40,374 nucleotides of DNA from Akkermansia muciniphila (GTDB taxonomy: Bacteria > Verrucomicrobiota > Verrucomicrobiia > Limisphaerales > BJHT01), in the NCBI GenBank assembly GCA_945861535.1, contig CAMAUZ010000012.1, positions 75,908 through 116,281 on the forward strand, given 5' to 3'. The notes beneath the pieces were generated by a model. The model did no database searches, had not been told where the DNA came from, and saw only the letters and a program-made list of their open reading frames with translations. Of this stretch, positions 32,264 to 40,188 are shown in pieces. Positions within the stretch are counted from its first letter, which is position 1; each line of letters starts with the position of its first letter. A program made the position numbers and the translations under genes.

Positions 32264-33195
32264 TGAATCCTTTGCAGAAAAAATGCCTGCTGGCCTCCGG
32301 GGGATTGCACGGACTGTTGCTGTGCAGCGTCTTGTTCGGGGCCGCGTTTCGGTCGCGCGACAAAGAGGAGGTGGTGAAGACGGCGGAGTTTGTCCCCGCG
32401 GCGAACATTGAGAACTTGCTCCGAAGCAAAGCGGGGACGCCGCCAGCGCCCCGTCCACCCGCGCCGCTGGTCGAGGTAAAACCGGTGGTGGATCCGCCGC
32501 CGATTTCTTCCCCGCCCAAGCCCCCTGTCGCCGAGATCAAGACTCCCAAGCCAGCGCCCAAGCCCGCGCCGACGCCAGACTCGCCGCCGGTCACGAAGAA
32601 GGTTTCGCCTGTGCCCGTAAAGCTCACGGAAGTCGTCCGCCCGGTTCCCGGGACTGATACCATCCCGGTCGCTCCGGCGGCGACGAAATCGACGGTCAAG
32701 GTAACCCTCGAGAACCTCAAAGTCCGGGGCGGAGAGAAGTCGGCTACCAAACCCGCGACCAAGCCTGCCACCGGTCATCTGGCTCAAGCCCATCAAGTCC
32801 AGCACCCCGCGGTCGGTCGGGTGTCCGATGTGGTTGCCAATCTCCAAAGAAACCTCGCGCACTCGACGGCGGTCGGGACCAGCGAAGGCGCCAGCGACGA
32901 GGCGGCGGTCGATTACGGCTTGCTCGTGGTGGCGCTGTACCAAAACGCGTGGATCGTCCCGCAGGATGTGGTGGACTCAGGGGTCGTTGCGCAGGCCACC
33001 GTCACGATCGGACGGGACGGGCGGGTGACCGACGCGCGGCTGACCAAATCTTCCGGCAAGGCCGCGCTCGACAAGTCGATCCAGAGCGCCCTGCGCGGCG
33101 TGAAAGTGGTCGCGCCGTTCCCGCCGGCCGACAAAGAGAAAGAGCGGACGTTTATCATTGATTTCAACCTCAAAGCGAAAAGACTGCTCGGATGA
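32263..33195 (+). CDS. TonB/TolA-like energy-transducing protein
   Basis: The protein has 310 residues. A signal-anchor lies at about 9-30 (CLLASGGLHGLLLCSVLFGAAF). A long Pro/Lys-rich spacer follows at about 58-135 (PAPRPPAPLVEVKPVVDPPP and similar), suited to spanning the periplasm. The C-terminal domain of about 85 residues contains VVAQATVTIGRDGRVTDARL and AALDKSIQSALRGVKVVAPFPP, the TonB/TolA C-terminal pattern. Its place between TolR and TolB is that of tolA. The domain itself looks TonB-like, a common situation outside Proteobacteria, so I leave the symbol blank. It overlaps tolR by one base and tolB by four (ATGA). Confidence 0.88.
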   Translation: MNPLQKKCLLASGGLHGLLLCSVLFGAAFRSRDKEEVVKTAEFVPAANIENLLRSKAGTPPAPRPPAPLVEVKPVVDPPPISSPPKPPVAEIKTPKPAPKPAPTPDSPPVTKKVSPVPVKLTEVVRPVPGTDTIPVAPAATKSTVKVTLENLKVRGGEKSATKPATKPATGHLAQAHQVQHPAVGRVSDVVANLQRNLAHSTAVGTSEGASDEAAVDYGLLVVALYQNAWIVPQDVVDSGVVAQATVTIGRDGRVTDARLTKSSGKAALDKSIQSALRGVKVVAPFPPADKEKERTFIIDFNLKAKRLLG

Positions 33196-34367
33196 ATTTC
33201 GCTTTGTGCGCGCGTCGTTTGGCGCTCTCTGGATTGCTGCTGGCTCCCTATCTCGTGGTGATTCCGGGAGTTGCTGCAGCGCCAATTCAGAACGTAACGG
33301 TGTTCGGGCAATCCCGACTGACACCTATCGCCTTGACCGGCTTTCCCACAGAGGTCGCGTCGGTGCTTAAGTTCGATCTGGAATTAGCCGGTTTCAAAAT
33401 CACCGCGCCTGACACCGCGCTCTATACCCTCACGGGCAAGCTGAACGGCGGCGACCTCGAAGGCCGCCTGAGCAGCCGCAGCCAAACCGCCCTGCTCGCA
33501 CGGGCCTACAAAGGTTCCAACGTGCGCAGTCTGACTCATGCGCTGGCGGATGATGTCTTGCTGACACTGACCGGACAGAAGGGCATCGCGCAGACTAGGA
33601 TCGCCTTTAAGGCGGAACTAGAAAGGACCAGCGAGGTCTATGTCGCCGACTATGATGGTCACAATGCCATCCAGGTAACTCAGGATAATAACTTGATTGC
33701 CGCCCCTACCTGGGCGCCGGGGCGGGGGTTGCTCTATTATGTGTCCTATAAGCAGGATAACCCCGATATTTTCTACCATGACCTGGCCAGTGGTAAGCGC
33801 GTGGTCGTGGCGAGTTACTCTGGATTAAATACCAGCCCGGCCATTTCCTCCACCGGGAAACTAGCAATGGTACTGAGCAAGGGGGGCAGCCCGGATATTT
33901 ATGTGGCGGACCTGAACGGCGCCAACCTCAAGCAACTCACTTTCACGCCCGAGGAGGAGTCGTCCCCGTGCTGGTCGCCGGACGGACAGTGGATTTGCTA
34001 TGCGGCCAAGGTGAACGAACGTCGCTCGCTGATGAAGGTTTCGGTCAACGGCGGGGCATCCCGGCGGATTGCCATCGATGGCGCGATCAACCCCACCGAG
34101 CCGGATTGGTCGCCGGACGGCAAGTTCATCATCTTCACCTGTCAGCGCGCGGAGTTTGAACTTTGCCTGGTCCCCGCCGAGGGCGGCGTCGCGACCACCG
34201 TTGTGACGGGCGAGGATCCGTCTTGGGCGCCCAATTCCCGCAACGTCGTCTTTACGCGCCGCAAAAACGGGCGGCGATACCTGTCTTTACTTGACGTGTT
34301 TTCCAAACAGGTCAAAGATGTTGCCCAACTTTCGGGAAACTGTTCCCAGCCGAGTTGGGCCAAATAG
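33192..34367 (+). CDS. tolB: TolB periplasmic beta-propeller protein
   Basis: The protein has 391 residues with an N-terminal signal peptide (LALSGLLLAPYLVVIPGVAAA). An N-terminal alpha/beta domain (about 30-140) is followed by WD40-like PD40 propeller repeats. Each has the SPDGxxIxY pattern: SEVYVADYDGHNAIQVTQ, SPDIYVADLNGANLKQLTF, CWSPDGQWICYAAKV and DWSPDGKFIIFTCQR. TolB links the TolQ-R-A motor to Pal at the outer membrane during division. It starts within the end of the TonB/TolA-like gene and ends 25 bases before pal. Confidence 0.94.
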   Translation: MNFALCARRLALSGLLLAPYLVVIPGVAAAPIQNVTVFGQSRLTPIALTGFPTEVASVLKFDLELAGFKITAPDTALYTLTGKLNGGDLEGRLSSRSQTALLARAYKGSNVRSLTHALADDVLLTLTGQKGIAQTRIAFKAELERTSEVYVADYDGHNAIQVTQDNNLIAAPTWAPGRGLLYYVSYKQDNPDIFYHDLASGKRVVVASYSGLNTSPAISSTGKLAMVLSKGGSPDIYVADLNGANLKQLTFTPEEESSPCWSPDGQWICYAAKVNERRSLMKVSVNGGASRRIAIDGAINPTEPDWSPDGKFIIFTCQRAEFELCLVPAEGGVATTVVTGEDPSWAPNSRNVVFTRRKNGRRYLSLLDVFSKQVKDVAQLSGNCSQPSWAK

Positions 34368-34392
34368 CGTAATCCCGGTAATTTTTTCTCAA

Positions 34393-35136
34393 ATGAAACG
34401 TTTTGATCTCCTGAAACTGTTGGCGGTGGGCTTGATTTTCACCGTGGCGACCACTGGTTGCCGCTCGCGCACGAAAGGTTTGACTCCCATTCCGGGTGGT
34501 GCCGGGAAGACCGGTCCCGGGATTGTGGACGATACTCCCCCCAAGGCCACCTACACGCCCAGCACCGTCTATACGCCGCCGACCACCGTCACACGTCCCC
34601 CGACGCCGACGCCGCCGCCGACCTACCCGAACAACGATGGCAACCGGGTTACACCCTTTCCGCCGACGGCAACGACTGACCTGCCTCCGGGCGGAAATCG
34701 GCCGCCGGGCGGTGAAAATACCGGACGCAATCCGACCGGGATTTCTGCAGCCGACCGGGGCGACTTTGAGGGAATGCTCAAAGATCCCGCGCTGTTCAAG
34801 AACAACACGGTCCTCTTTGACTTCGACAGTTCGGTCATCAAAGACAAGCAACGCAGCAAGATCGAGGCGGTCGCCGCCTTCTTGAAGACGACCACGTCCA
34901 ACAAGCTGCTCATCGAGGGCCACTGCGACGAGCGTGGGACCGAAGAATACAATCGTGCTCTGGGTGAGCGCCGGGCCCTGGCGGTTCGCGAGTATCTGGT
35001 GCGGTTGGGCATCCAAGCCTCCCGCATTCGTACGATCAGCTACGGCTTTGATCGCCCGGCGGATTCCGGCCACAATGAGGCGGCGTGGTCCAAGAACCGC
35101 CGCGGCGAGTTCATCGTCCTCATGCCCCGTCAGTAA
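34393..35136 (+). CDS. pal: Peptidoglycan-associated lipoprotein
   Basis: I chose the ATG at 34393 (MKRFDLLKLLAVGLIF), giving 247 residues. The signal peptide ends in a lipobox-like VATTGC with the lipid-bearing C23, although Thr at -3 is less usual. A Pro/Thr-rich linker (about 50-120) is longer than in enteric Pal. The OmpA-type peptidoglycan-binding domain contains NNTVLFDFDSSVIKD, IEGHCDERGTEEYNRALGER and RIRTISYGFDRP. It anchors the outer membrane to the wall and closes the Tol set. No Shine-Dalgarno precedes it; a T-rich run does. Confidence 0.94.
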   Translation: MKRFDLLKLLAVGLIFTVATTGCRSRTKGLTPIPGGAGKTGPGIVDDTPPKATYTPSTVYTPPTTVTRPPTPTPPPTYPNNDGNRVTPFPPTATTDLPPGGNRPPGGENTGRNPTGISAADRGDFEGMLKDPALFKNNTVLFDFDSSVIKDKQRSKIEAVAAFLKTTTSNKLLIEGHCDERGTEEYNRALGERRALAVREYLVRLGIQASRIRTISYGFDRPADSGHNEAAWSKNRRGEFIVLMPRQ

Positions 35137-35197
35137 TGCGTGCGGCACTGGAATAGCCTCTTTACTTGCCGCCGGATGAGGTCTAGCTTCAGACACT

Positions 35198-35377
35198 ATG
35201 AACAGTAATCCTCAAGTCCTCGCCGCCTTTATTGGCGGGTGGGAATTTGTCCTCATCCTGGCGGTTGTCATGATCCTGTTTGGTGCCAAGAAGCTGCCCG
35301 AGCTGGCACGGGGTTTGGGACAGGGCATCCGGGAATTCAAGAAGGCCTCGGTGGATGACCAGGGGCCGAAAGTTTAA
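35198..35377 (+). CDS. tatA: TatA/TatE-type translocase subunit, first of two copies
   Basis: This short gene of 59 residues (MNSNPQVLAAFIGGWEFVLI...) starts at ATG 35198. It has one TM helix (GGWEFVLILAVVMILFGAKK), the [16 protein letters not shown] hinge and amphipathic helix, and a short tail (VDDQGPKV). TatA subunits oligomerise into the pore that exports folded twin-arginine proteins, such as the DUF1501 protein at 8148. It lacks the Pro-rich tail of the next copy. Confidence 0.9.
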   Translation: MNSNPQVLAAFIGGWEFVLILAVVMILFGAKKLPELARGLGQGIREFKKASVDDQGPKV

Positions 35378-35395
35378 CGTCAGCAAACAGAGCTT

Positions 35396-35686
35396 ATGAC
35401 AACGATTTTTGCGGGCTTCATCGGGGGCTGGGAATTGGTGCTGATTCTCGCCGTGGTATTGATCCTGTTTGGTGCCAAGAAGCTGCCCGAGTTGGCACGC
35501 GGTTTGGGACAAGGTATCAAGGAGTTCAAAAAGGCTTCGACTGACATCACCAGTGAGTTACATCGGTCATTGGAGGAGCCCGTTTCGCCACCGCCGCCGC
35601 CGCAACGGCAGGTGCCCCAGCGGCCGGAGCCGGTTGCCAACGCTGGGACCGAGCCGCACAAGACGGATTCCTCCCCCAAGGCTTGA
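35396..35686 (+). CDS. tatA: TatA/TatB-type translocase subunit, second copy
   Basis: The protein has 96 residues and starts 18 bases after the first copy. The TM and amphipathic helices are nearly identical to the first copy at both protein and DNA level ([19 protein letters not shown] in both), so the pair arose by tandem duplication. The tail is longer and Pro-rich ([20 protein letters not shown]). The longer tail may give it a TatB-like role, which is an inference. tatC follows 21 bases later. Confidence 0.9.
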   Translation: MTTIFAGFIGGWELVLILAVVLILFGAKKLPELARGLGQGIKEFKKASTDITSELHRSLEEPVSPPPPPQRQVPQRPEPVANAGTEPHKTDSSPKA

Positions 35687-35707
35687 GCGGTTGCCTAGTT
35701 TCTTGCC

Positions 35708-37171
35708 ATGGCCAATGAGCCCGAGGAGGCGAAGCTAGATCGTCCCGCTTCCGGCAACTCTACGGTTAGTTCAGCGGTCGCTTCTCCCACTCCCCTTCCG
35801 GCAGTTCCCTCGGTGGGCGGTGCGGTAACTTCTCTCTCCGGCGGTTCCGCCCCGCCTACTTCGTCCGCTGCTCCAGAATCTATTGGTGCTGCTACAATCT
35901 CCACCCCTGTCTCTGGGGGTGTCAGCTCGCCGCCGACGGAACAAAGCTCCCTGACTCCGGTCCTTGCTCCTACCAGCCCTTCCTCGGTTGAGCCGGTGAC
36001 AGACCCGGCGCTGAATCCCGAGTTAGATCCCTATAACGAGCATTACCACGATCACTATCACGACTACGATCCCCAGCATCATCAGGAGAGCAACCCGTCG
36101 CACCATCACGACGATTTCCACCAGACCGCCTACACGCCCCCGCCGCCTCCGCCATACGAACCGGTGACCGATGCTGAGGACGAGGGTGGCGGCCCGGTAA
36201 AGCCCTTCCTGGAGCATCTGGAAGACTTCCGCTGGGTGCTTATCAAGTGCGTGGTCGTCACCATTGTCGGCATGGTGATTTGCTTGGCGGCAGGCACTCA
36301 CCTGATGGAGATCATCAAACAACCGTTGAAGAAGGCGGCAGAGAGGAACGAAAGCCTGACTACGAATCAGATGTTGGTCGTGATGGCCGGCACCAATGTG
36401 CTGACCAAAATGCCCGCGCCGCCGGGAATGGAATCCCTGCTTAATTTTGGCACCAACCGCCGGGTAGCCTTGGAACTCATGCCGATCACGATCGGATCCA
36501 GGACCTTTCTGGCATTTTCGCCGACCACCAACACTCCGGCCGCCGCGAAAACCGATGAACGTGAACTGCTCAACCTGCGCCCGGCGGGTGGTTTCATCGT
36601 TGCCTTTCAACTCGCCATCTACGGCGGAATCATCCTGGCGTCCCCGTTCCTGATTTTCTTTATCGGCCAGTTCCTGCTCCCCGCGCTGAAGCTCAATGAA
36701 AAGCACTACCTCCTCCGGGGCTTTATCGCGGGAGTCGTCCTCTTTCTGGGTGGCGTCTCCTTTTGCTATTTCAAGCTCATGCCGCTCGCGCTGGACGCGT
36801 CCGCGAAGTACTCCCAGTGGCTGGGGATCTCCGCCGACCAATGGACCGCGGAAGACTACATCTCGTTTGTCTGCAAATTCATGCTCGGCATGGGGCTGGG
36901 CTTCGAGATGCCCGTTGTCATACTCGTCCTCGTAAAACTGGGCGTGCTGAACTACCGGATGCTCGCCGGCTTCCGCCGCTACATGATCGTCATCAACCTC
37001 GTGCTTGGCGCGGTGCTCACGACGCCCGAAGTGCTGACGCAGGTCATGATGGCCATCCCGCTCCAAATTCTCTACGAAATCACCGTCTGGATCGCCTACT
37101 ACTGGGAATGGCGCGATCGCAAACGCGAGGAACGCGCGGCGGCGACGCCGCCACCGCACCCGGCCCGGTAA
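35708..37171 (+). CDS. tatC: TatC translocase subunit with long His-rich N-terminal extension
   Basis: The protein has 487 residues, against about 250 for a typical TatC. Residues 1-165 are an added Ser/Thr/Pro-rich region. It ends in a His/Asp/Tyr cluster (about 110-140: EHYHDHYHDYDPQHH, then SHHHDDFH) and a PPPPPPYEP stretch. The TatC core begins at about 165 with FLEHLEDFRWVLIKC. Later conserved parts include GGFIVAFQLAIYGGIILASPF and GMGLGFEMPVVILVLVKLGVLNY. The loop after the first TM is expanded by about 90 residues (QPLKKAAERNESLTT... to ELLNLRPAGG). The start is not extended in error, because the upstream gene ends only 21 bases before. TatC binds twin-arginine signal peptides. Confidence 0.93.
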   Translation: MANEPEEAKLDRPASGNSTVSSAVASPTPLPAVPSVGGAVTSLSGGSAPPTSSAAPESIGAATISTPVSGGVSSPPTEQSSLTPVLAPTSPSSVEPVTDPALNPELDPYNEHYHDHYHDYDPQHHQESNPSHHHDDFHQTAYTPPPPPPYEPVTDAEDEGGGPVKPFLEHLEDFRWVLIKCVVVTIVGMVICLAAGTHLMEIIKQPLKKAAERNESLTTNQMLVVMAGTNVLTKMPAPPGMESLLNFGTNRRVALELMPITIGSRTFLAFSPTTNTPAAAKTDERELLNLRPAGGFIVAFQLAIYGGIILASPFLIFFIGQFLLPALKLNEKHYLLRGFIAGVVLFLGGVSFCYFKLMPLALDASAKYSQWLGISADQWTAEDYISFVCKFMLGMGLGFEMPVVILVLVKLGVLNYRMLAGFRRYMIVINLVLGAVLTTPEVLTQVMMAIPLQILYEITVWIAYYWEWRDRKREERAAATPPPHPAR

Positions 37172-37239
37172 TCTGGAAAAGAATCTTTACATGCCGGGGT
37201 CGCTCATTAGCCTCCGGCCAAAAGACACTTCAAGCCGCC

Positions 37240-37728
37240 ATGCAAAAGCAATTGATACTCTTGTTTTCACTCGTTCCCTTCGCCGCCCTCTTCACCGGAT
37301 GCGGCGGCATGGAAGCCAAGCTGGGCCGTGGCATGAACAATGTCATGGAGATCGGGCGGTTGGGTGAGTTCCGCCGTTCGATCGAGCAAACCTCCGTCTG
37401 GGAAGGCTCCGAGACCGGCATGACCGTGGGCACCCTCCGCGGCATCCACCGCACCCTCGCCCGCACCCTCATCGGGGTGGGAGAAATCGTTTCCTCACCC
37501 TTCCCAACCGTGGTGTACGAAAACTACGAATGGCCTGACAAGTTCTTCATGGACCCGAGCACCCGCGTCAAAGCGGAACCCTTCTCGGTCCGTCCGCCTT
37601 ATCCCGACAACTATCGCCCGGGCCTCTTTGCCGATTCCATGCTCTCGACCGACACCAACATCGGCTTCAGCGGCGGCGACGTGATGCCGCTCATTCCTGG
37701 CAGCCGCTTCCGCGTGTTCGATCATTGA
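37240..37728 (+). CDS. Small lipoprotein resembling the TIGR04073 (exosortase-associated) family
   Basis: I chose the ATG at 37240 (MQKQLILLFSLVPFAALFTGC), giving 162 residues with a lipobox cysteine at about residue 21. The conserved block KLGRGMNNVMEIGRLGEFRRSIEQTSVWEG then TLRGIHRTLARTLIGVGEIVSSPFPT resembles TIGR04073. That family is common in Verrucomicrobiota and named for co-occurrence with exosortase systems. No exosortase gene is in the window. It follows tatC by 68 bases and is followed by a terminator, so it may be the last gene of the envelope cluster. Function is unknown. Confidence 0.72.
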   Translation: MQKQLILLFSLVPFAALFTGCGGMEAKLGRGMNNVMEIGRLGEFRRSIEQTSVWEGSETGMTVGTLRGIHRTLARTLIGVGEIVSSPFPTVVYENYEWPDKFFMDPSTRVKAEPFSVRPPYPDNYRPGLFADSMLSTDTNIGFSGGDVMPLIPGSRFRVFDH

Positions 37729-37745
37729 GCTACCCGTTACTTCCC

Positions 37746-37776
37746 GGCGCCGACATTCGCGTGTTGGCGCCTTTTT
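37746..37776 (+). terminator. Rho-independent terminator
   Basis: A GGCGCCGAC / GTTGGCGCC stem with one mismatched pair is followed directly by five T residues. It lies 17 bases after the lipoprotein stop codon and only six bases before the ispE start codon. Confidence 0.75.
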
Positions 37777-37782
37777 CATTTT

Positions 37783-38661
37783 ATGCTGGCCCGTTCCTCG
37801 CCCTGCAAAATCAACCTCCTGCTCAACATCCTCGGCCGCCGCACCGACGGTTTCCACGAACTCGAAACCGTCATGCATCCGGTCCGCCTGTGCGACGAGC
37901 TGACGTTTGAATCCACCATCTCGGGCGTGACGCTCACCTGCAGCGACCCCGCGCTCCCCGTGGATGCCACCAACCTTGTGTGCCGCGCCGCGACGTCGTT
38001 TCTCACGACCGCGCGCATTCCGCAGGGTGTTCGCATTCATCTGGAAAAGCGCATCCCCATGGCCGCCGGCCTAGGCGGTGGCAGCGGGGACGCCGCTACC
38101 ACGCTGCTCGGACTGAATGAACTCTTCGATTCCCCGCTCGCCGCCGCGCAATTGCATGAACTAGCCGCGGCTCTCGGTTCCGACATCCCGTTCTTCCTTC
38201 AGTCGCAGCCTGCGTTGGCGACCGGGCGTGGTGAATCGATTCAGCCCCTCGAATCTTTCCCCGTTCTTCAGGATGTCTTCGTCCTCCTCATCCATCCCGG
38301 CTTCGGCATTGCCACGGCTTGGGCTTACCAGCAACTGGCCCATTTCCCCGCCGCGCTGAATGGCCGCCCCGGCCGCGCCCAGCAGCTCATCACGCTCCTC
38401 CGCGCGGGCGATCTCGCCGCCGCGGGCGCCGCATTTTACAACTGCCTCGAAGCTCCCGCCCTGCACAAATATCCGCTGCTCGCGCTCTTCCAGGAATTTC
38501 TCAAAGCCAACGGTGCCGCAGCCGCGCTCATGTCCGGCAGCGGTTCCACCACCTTCGCTCTGATTTGCGGCCGCGCACCCGCCGAGGCCCTGCACGCGAA
38601 ATTCCAAACTCACTTCGGCTCTTCGCACTGGACCGCGCTTGTGCCGCTGGGAAATTTTTGA
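37783..38661 (+). CDS. ispE: 4-diphosphocytidyl-2-C-methyl-D-erythritol kinase
   Basis: The protein has 292 residues. It phosphorylates the 2-hydroxyl of CDP-ME in the MEP isoprenoid pathway, in the cytoplasm. GHMP-kinase motifs are in order: SSPCKINLLLNILGRRTDGF with catalytic Lys9, the ATP loop PMAAGLGGGSGDAATTL at about 92-108, LGSDIPFF with the catalytic Asp134, and motif 3 ALMSGSGSTTFAL. The start follows a terminator hairpin so closely that the gene either has its promoter inside the preceding gene or depends on read-through. No other isoprenoid genes are near. Confidence 0.95.
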   Translation: MLARSSPCKINLLLNILGRRTDGFHELETVMHPVRLCDELTFESTISGVTLTCSDPALPVDATNLVCRAATSFLTTARIPQGVRIHLEKRIPMAAGLGGGSGDAATTLLGLNELFDSPLAAAQLHELAAALGSDIPFFLQSQPALATGRGESIQPLESFPVLQDVFVLLIHPGFGIATAWAYQQLAHFPAALNGRPGRAQQLITLLRAGDLAAAGAAFYNCLEAPALHKYPLLALFQEFLKANGAAAALMSGSGSTTFALICGRAPAEALHAKFQTHFGSSHWTALVPLGNF

Positions 38662-38683
38662 TCCGCAGTCGGAATGGAGAAAT

Positions 38684-38710
38684 CACGGATTAACACGGAT
38701 GGACTCGGAT
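38684..38710 (+). repeat. Short tandem CACGGAT-type repeat
   Basis: Three ten-base-spaced units (CACGGAT, CACGGAT, CTCGGAT) lie just after ispE. Similar CACGGATTAACACGGAT phrases are, as I recall, scattered in intergenic DNA of this superphylum. Confidence 0.55.
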
Positions 38711-38792
38711 GAAGCAGGGAATCAGTCGCCGCACCCACGGAGTCAGCTAAGCCGCCGCCGGACATAGTCCTGAAAGACATCAGAATTTCCCC

Positions 38793-38999
38793 ATCTTTTA
38801 CCCCTCATCTTTTACCATCAACTCAGTGTTGTGGTCTGGATTCGCTTTCTTCCCGGCGCCGCAAACTCGTTGAGGCGCTCCAACAGCCCGCGATTTTGAA
38901 AGAATCAGCCGATGACGGCTTGCATGCCGATCACTGAGCGAAGGCCGAGACCGCAGCTCGGGCGGCAAGATTTTTGGTAAAAGATGGGGGGTAAAAGAT
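38793..38999. repeat. Inverted repeat with doubled GGTAAAAGATG arms
   Basis: The arms 38793-38817 and 38975-38999 are reverse complements with one mismatch over 25 bases. Each arm is two tandem units of GGTAAAAGAT(G). The 157-base centre contains no gene that I recognise. The design parallels the doubled GGCAAAGGAATG repeat at 19241. The rest of the gap to 39221 is featureless to me. Confidence 0.85.
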
Positions 39000-39221
39000 A
39001 GAGACAATGGGACTATCCCCTCGACTCAGCTCAAGTTGATCTTGCCACCACAAATGGCACCAAGGCTGCAAAGATTTCGATGCGTCGCTGTCGCTTAAGG
39101 CAAGGACATGGCTCTAAATTTTTTTCCAAGGCAAATCCCGCCGCTTCCCCCGAACGCGCGAACGCGTCCCGAAACGAAAAAGTTCGTGCCCGCCGCCACG
39201 CTTCCCGCTTAGCCTCCGTGC

Positions 39222-39701
39222 ATGGATCCATTGCTGAAACTCCTGTTCGAAAACGCGTCCCTCCAACCCGCGCAGCTCGCCGCCATGCTCAACCTGCCCG
39301 AGGCCGCCGTCGCCGCGCGCATCAGCGAGTACGAACGCGACCACGTCATCCTCGGCTACCGCACGATCATCAATGAGGAGAAGCTTGGCATGGAACTCGT
39401 CCGCGCTGTAATCGAGGTGAAAATCACTCCCGAACGCGAGGGCGGCTTCGACCGTCTCGCCGGACGAATCGCCAAGTACGACGAGGTGAAATCCTGCTAC
39501 CTCATGTCCGGCGGTTACGATCTCCTGGTCATCGTCGAGGGCGATTCCCTGCGCGAAGTCGCCCGCTTTGTCGCCGAAAAACTCGCAACCCTGCAAGGCG
39601 TCCTCTCCACCGCCACCCATTTCATCCTCAAACCGTACAAGGAACAAGGCGTCCTCATGACTCACGAGCAAAATGGCGAACGGCTGTCGGTTTCCCCCTG
39701 A
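39222..39701 (+). CDS. Lrp/AsnC family transcriptional regulator
   Basis: The protein has 159 residues. An N-terminal winged helix-turn-helix (about 1-50: LLKLLFENASLQPAQLAAML, NLPEAAVAARISEYERDHVI) is followed by a RAM ligand-binding domain. The RAM domain (about 60-145) contains ELVRAVIEVKITPE, SCYLMSGGYDLLVIVEGD and a conserved beta-alpha-beta pattern. Lrp-type proteins form octamers that sense amino acids. The ligand and targets are not evident, and no amino-acid gene is adjacent. The gene is convergent with the tRNA on the other strand. Confidence 0.9.
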   Translation: MDPLLKLLFENASLQPAQLAAMLNLPEAAVAARISEYERDHVILGYRTIINEEKLGMELVRAVIEVKITPEREGGFDRLAGRIAKYDEVKSCYLMSGGYDLLVIVEGDSLREVARFVAEKLATLQGVLSTATHFILKPYKEQGVLMTHEQNGERLSVSP

Positions 39702-39783
39702 ATCAGCGCGCGCGGCTCATGCCATCCGGCTGCCGGCGGGTTGGTGCGGTGGTCGCTCCTGGCAGAGTGTGAAAAAGTGGCAG

Positions 39784-39860
39784 TGGTGCGCTCGGCGCGA
39801 TTCGAACGCGCGACCGGCGGATTAGAAATCCGCTGCTCTATCCAACTGAGCTACGAGCGC
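39784..39860 (-). tRNA. tRNA-Arg (anticodon UCU)
   Basis: On the minus strand the seven-base acceptor stem GCGCTCG/CGAGCGC pairs perfectly. The D arm is GCTCAGTTGGATAGAGC. The anticodon stem is GCGGA/TCCGC with loop TTTCTAA (anticodon TCT). The T arm is GCGCG-TTCGAAT-CGCGC. The discriminator A is followed by an encoded CCA (39784-39786). Total length is 77 bases with CCA. Confidence 0.96.
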
Positions 39861-40047
39861 AACCGGTGCCCCCAACGACCCGGCTGGCGGGCCAGACCCG
39901 CGTCGGTTCATCGCCGGGATTCTTCGCGTGGCTGCTGCTACCAGGCAAGTGGATACGAGAAGCGGGAGCCACGAACCGCACGGACCACACGAGAGAAAGC
40001 GGTCGTGTGAAGGGGTGCGATTTCCTCCTCGAAGCGGCAGTTGAAGC

Positions 40048-40188
40048 GAACCACGAAAGGCACGAAAAACACGAAAAGCCGGAAAACAAAGGGCGGGAGC
40101 ATGGTGGCTCGACCTCCGAATAACTCACCCGCCAGGTGACAACCTCCGATTCCGCAAGCCCTGCTCCATTCGTGTCTTTCGTGGTTCC
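40048..40188. repeat. Inverted AACCACGAAAG / CTTTCGTGGTT repeat
   Basis: The left arm (40048-40066, GAACCACGAAAGGCACGAA) and right arm (40169-40188) are near-perfect reverse complements with one or two mismatches. The left arm continues with further CACGAAA units to about 40076. The whole right-hand end of the window, 39861-40374, contains no gene that I can support. A 14-base palindrome AAAACGCGCGTTTT lies at 40248-40261. Confidence 0.75.
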
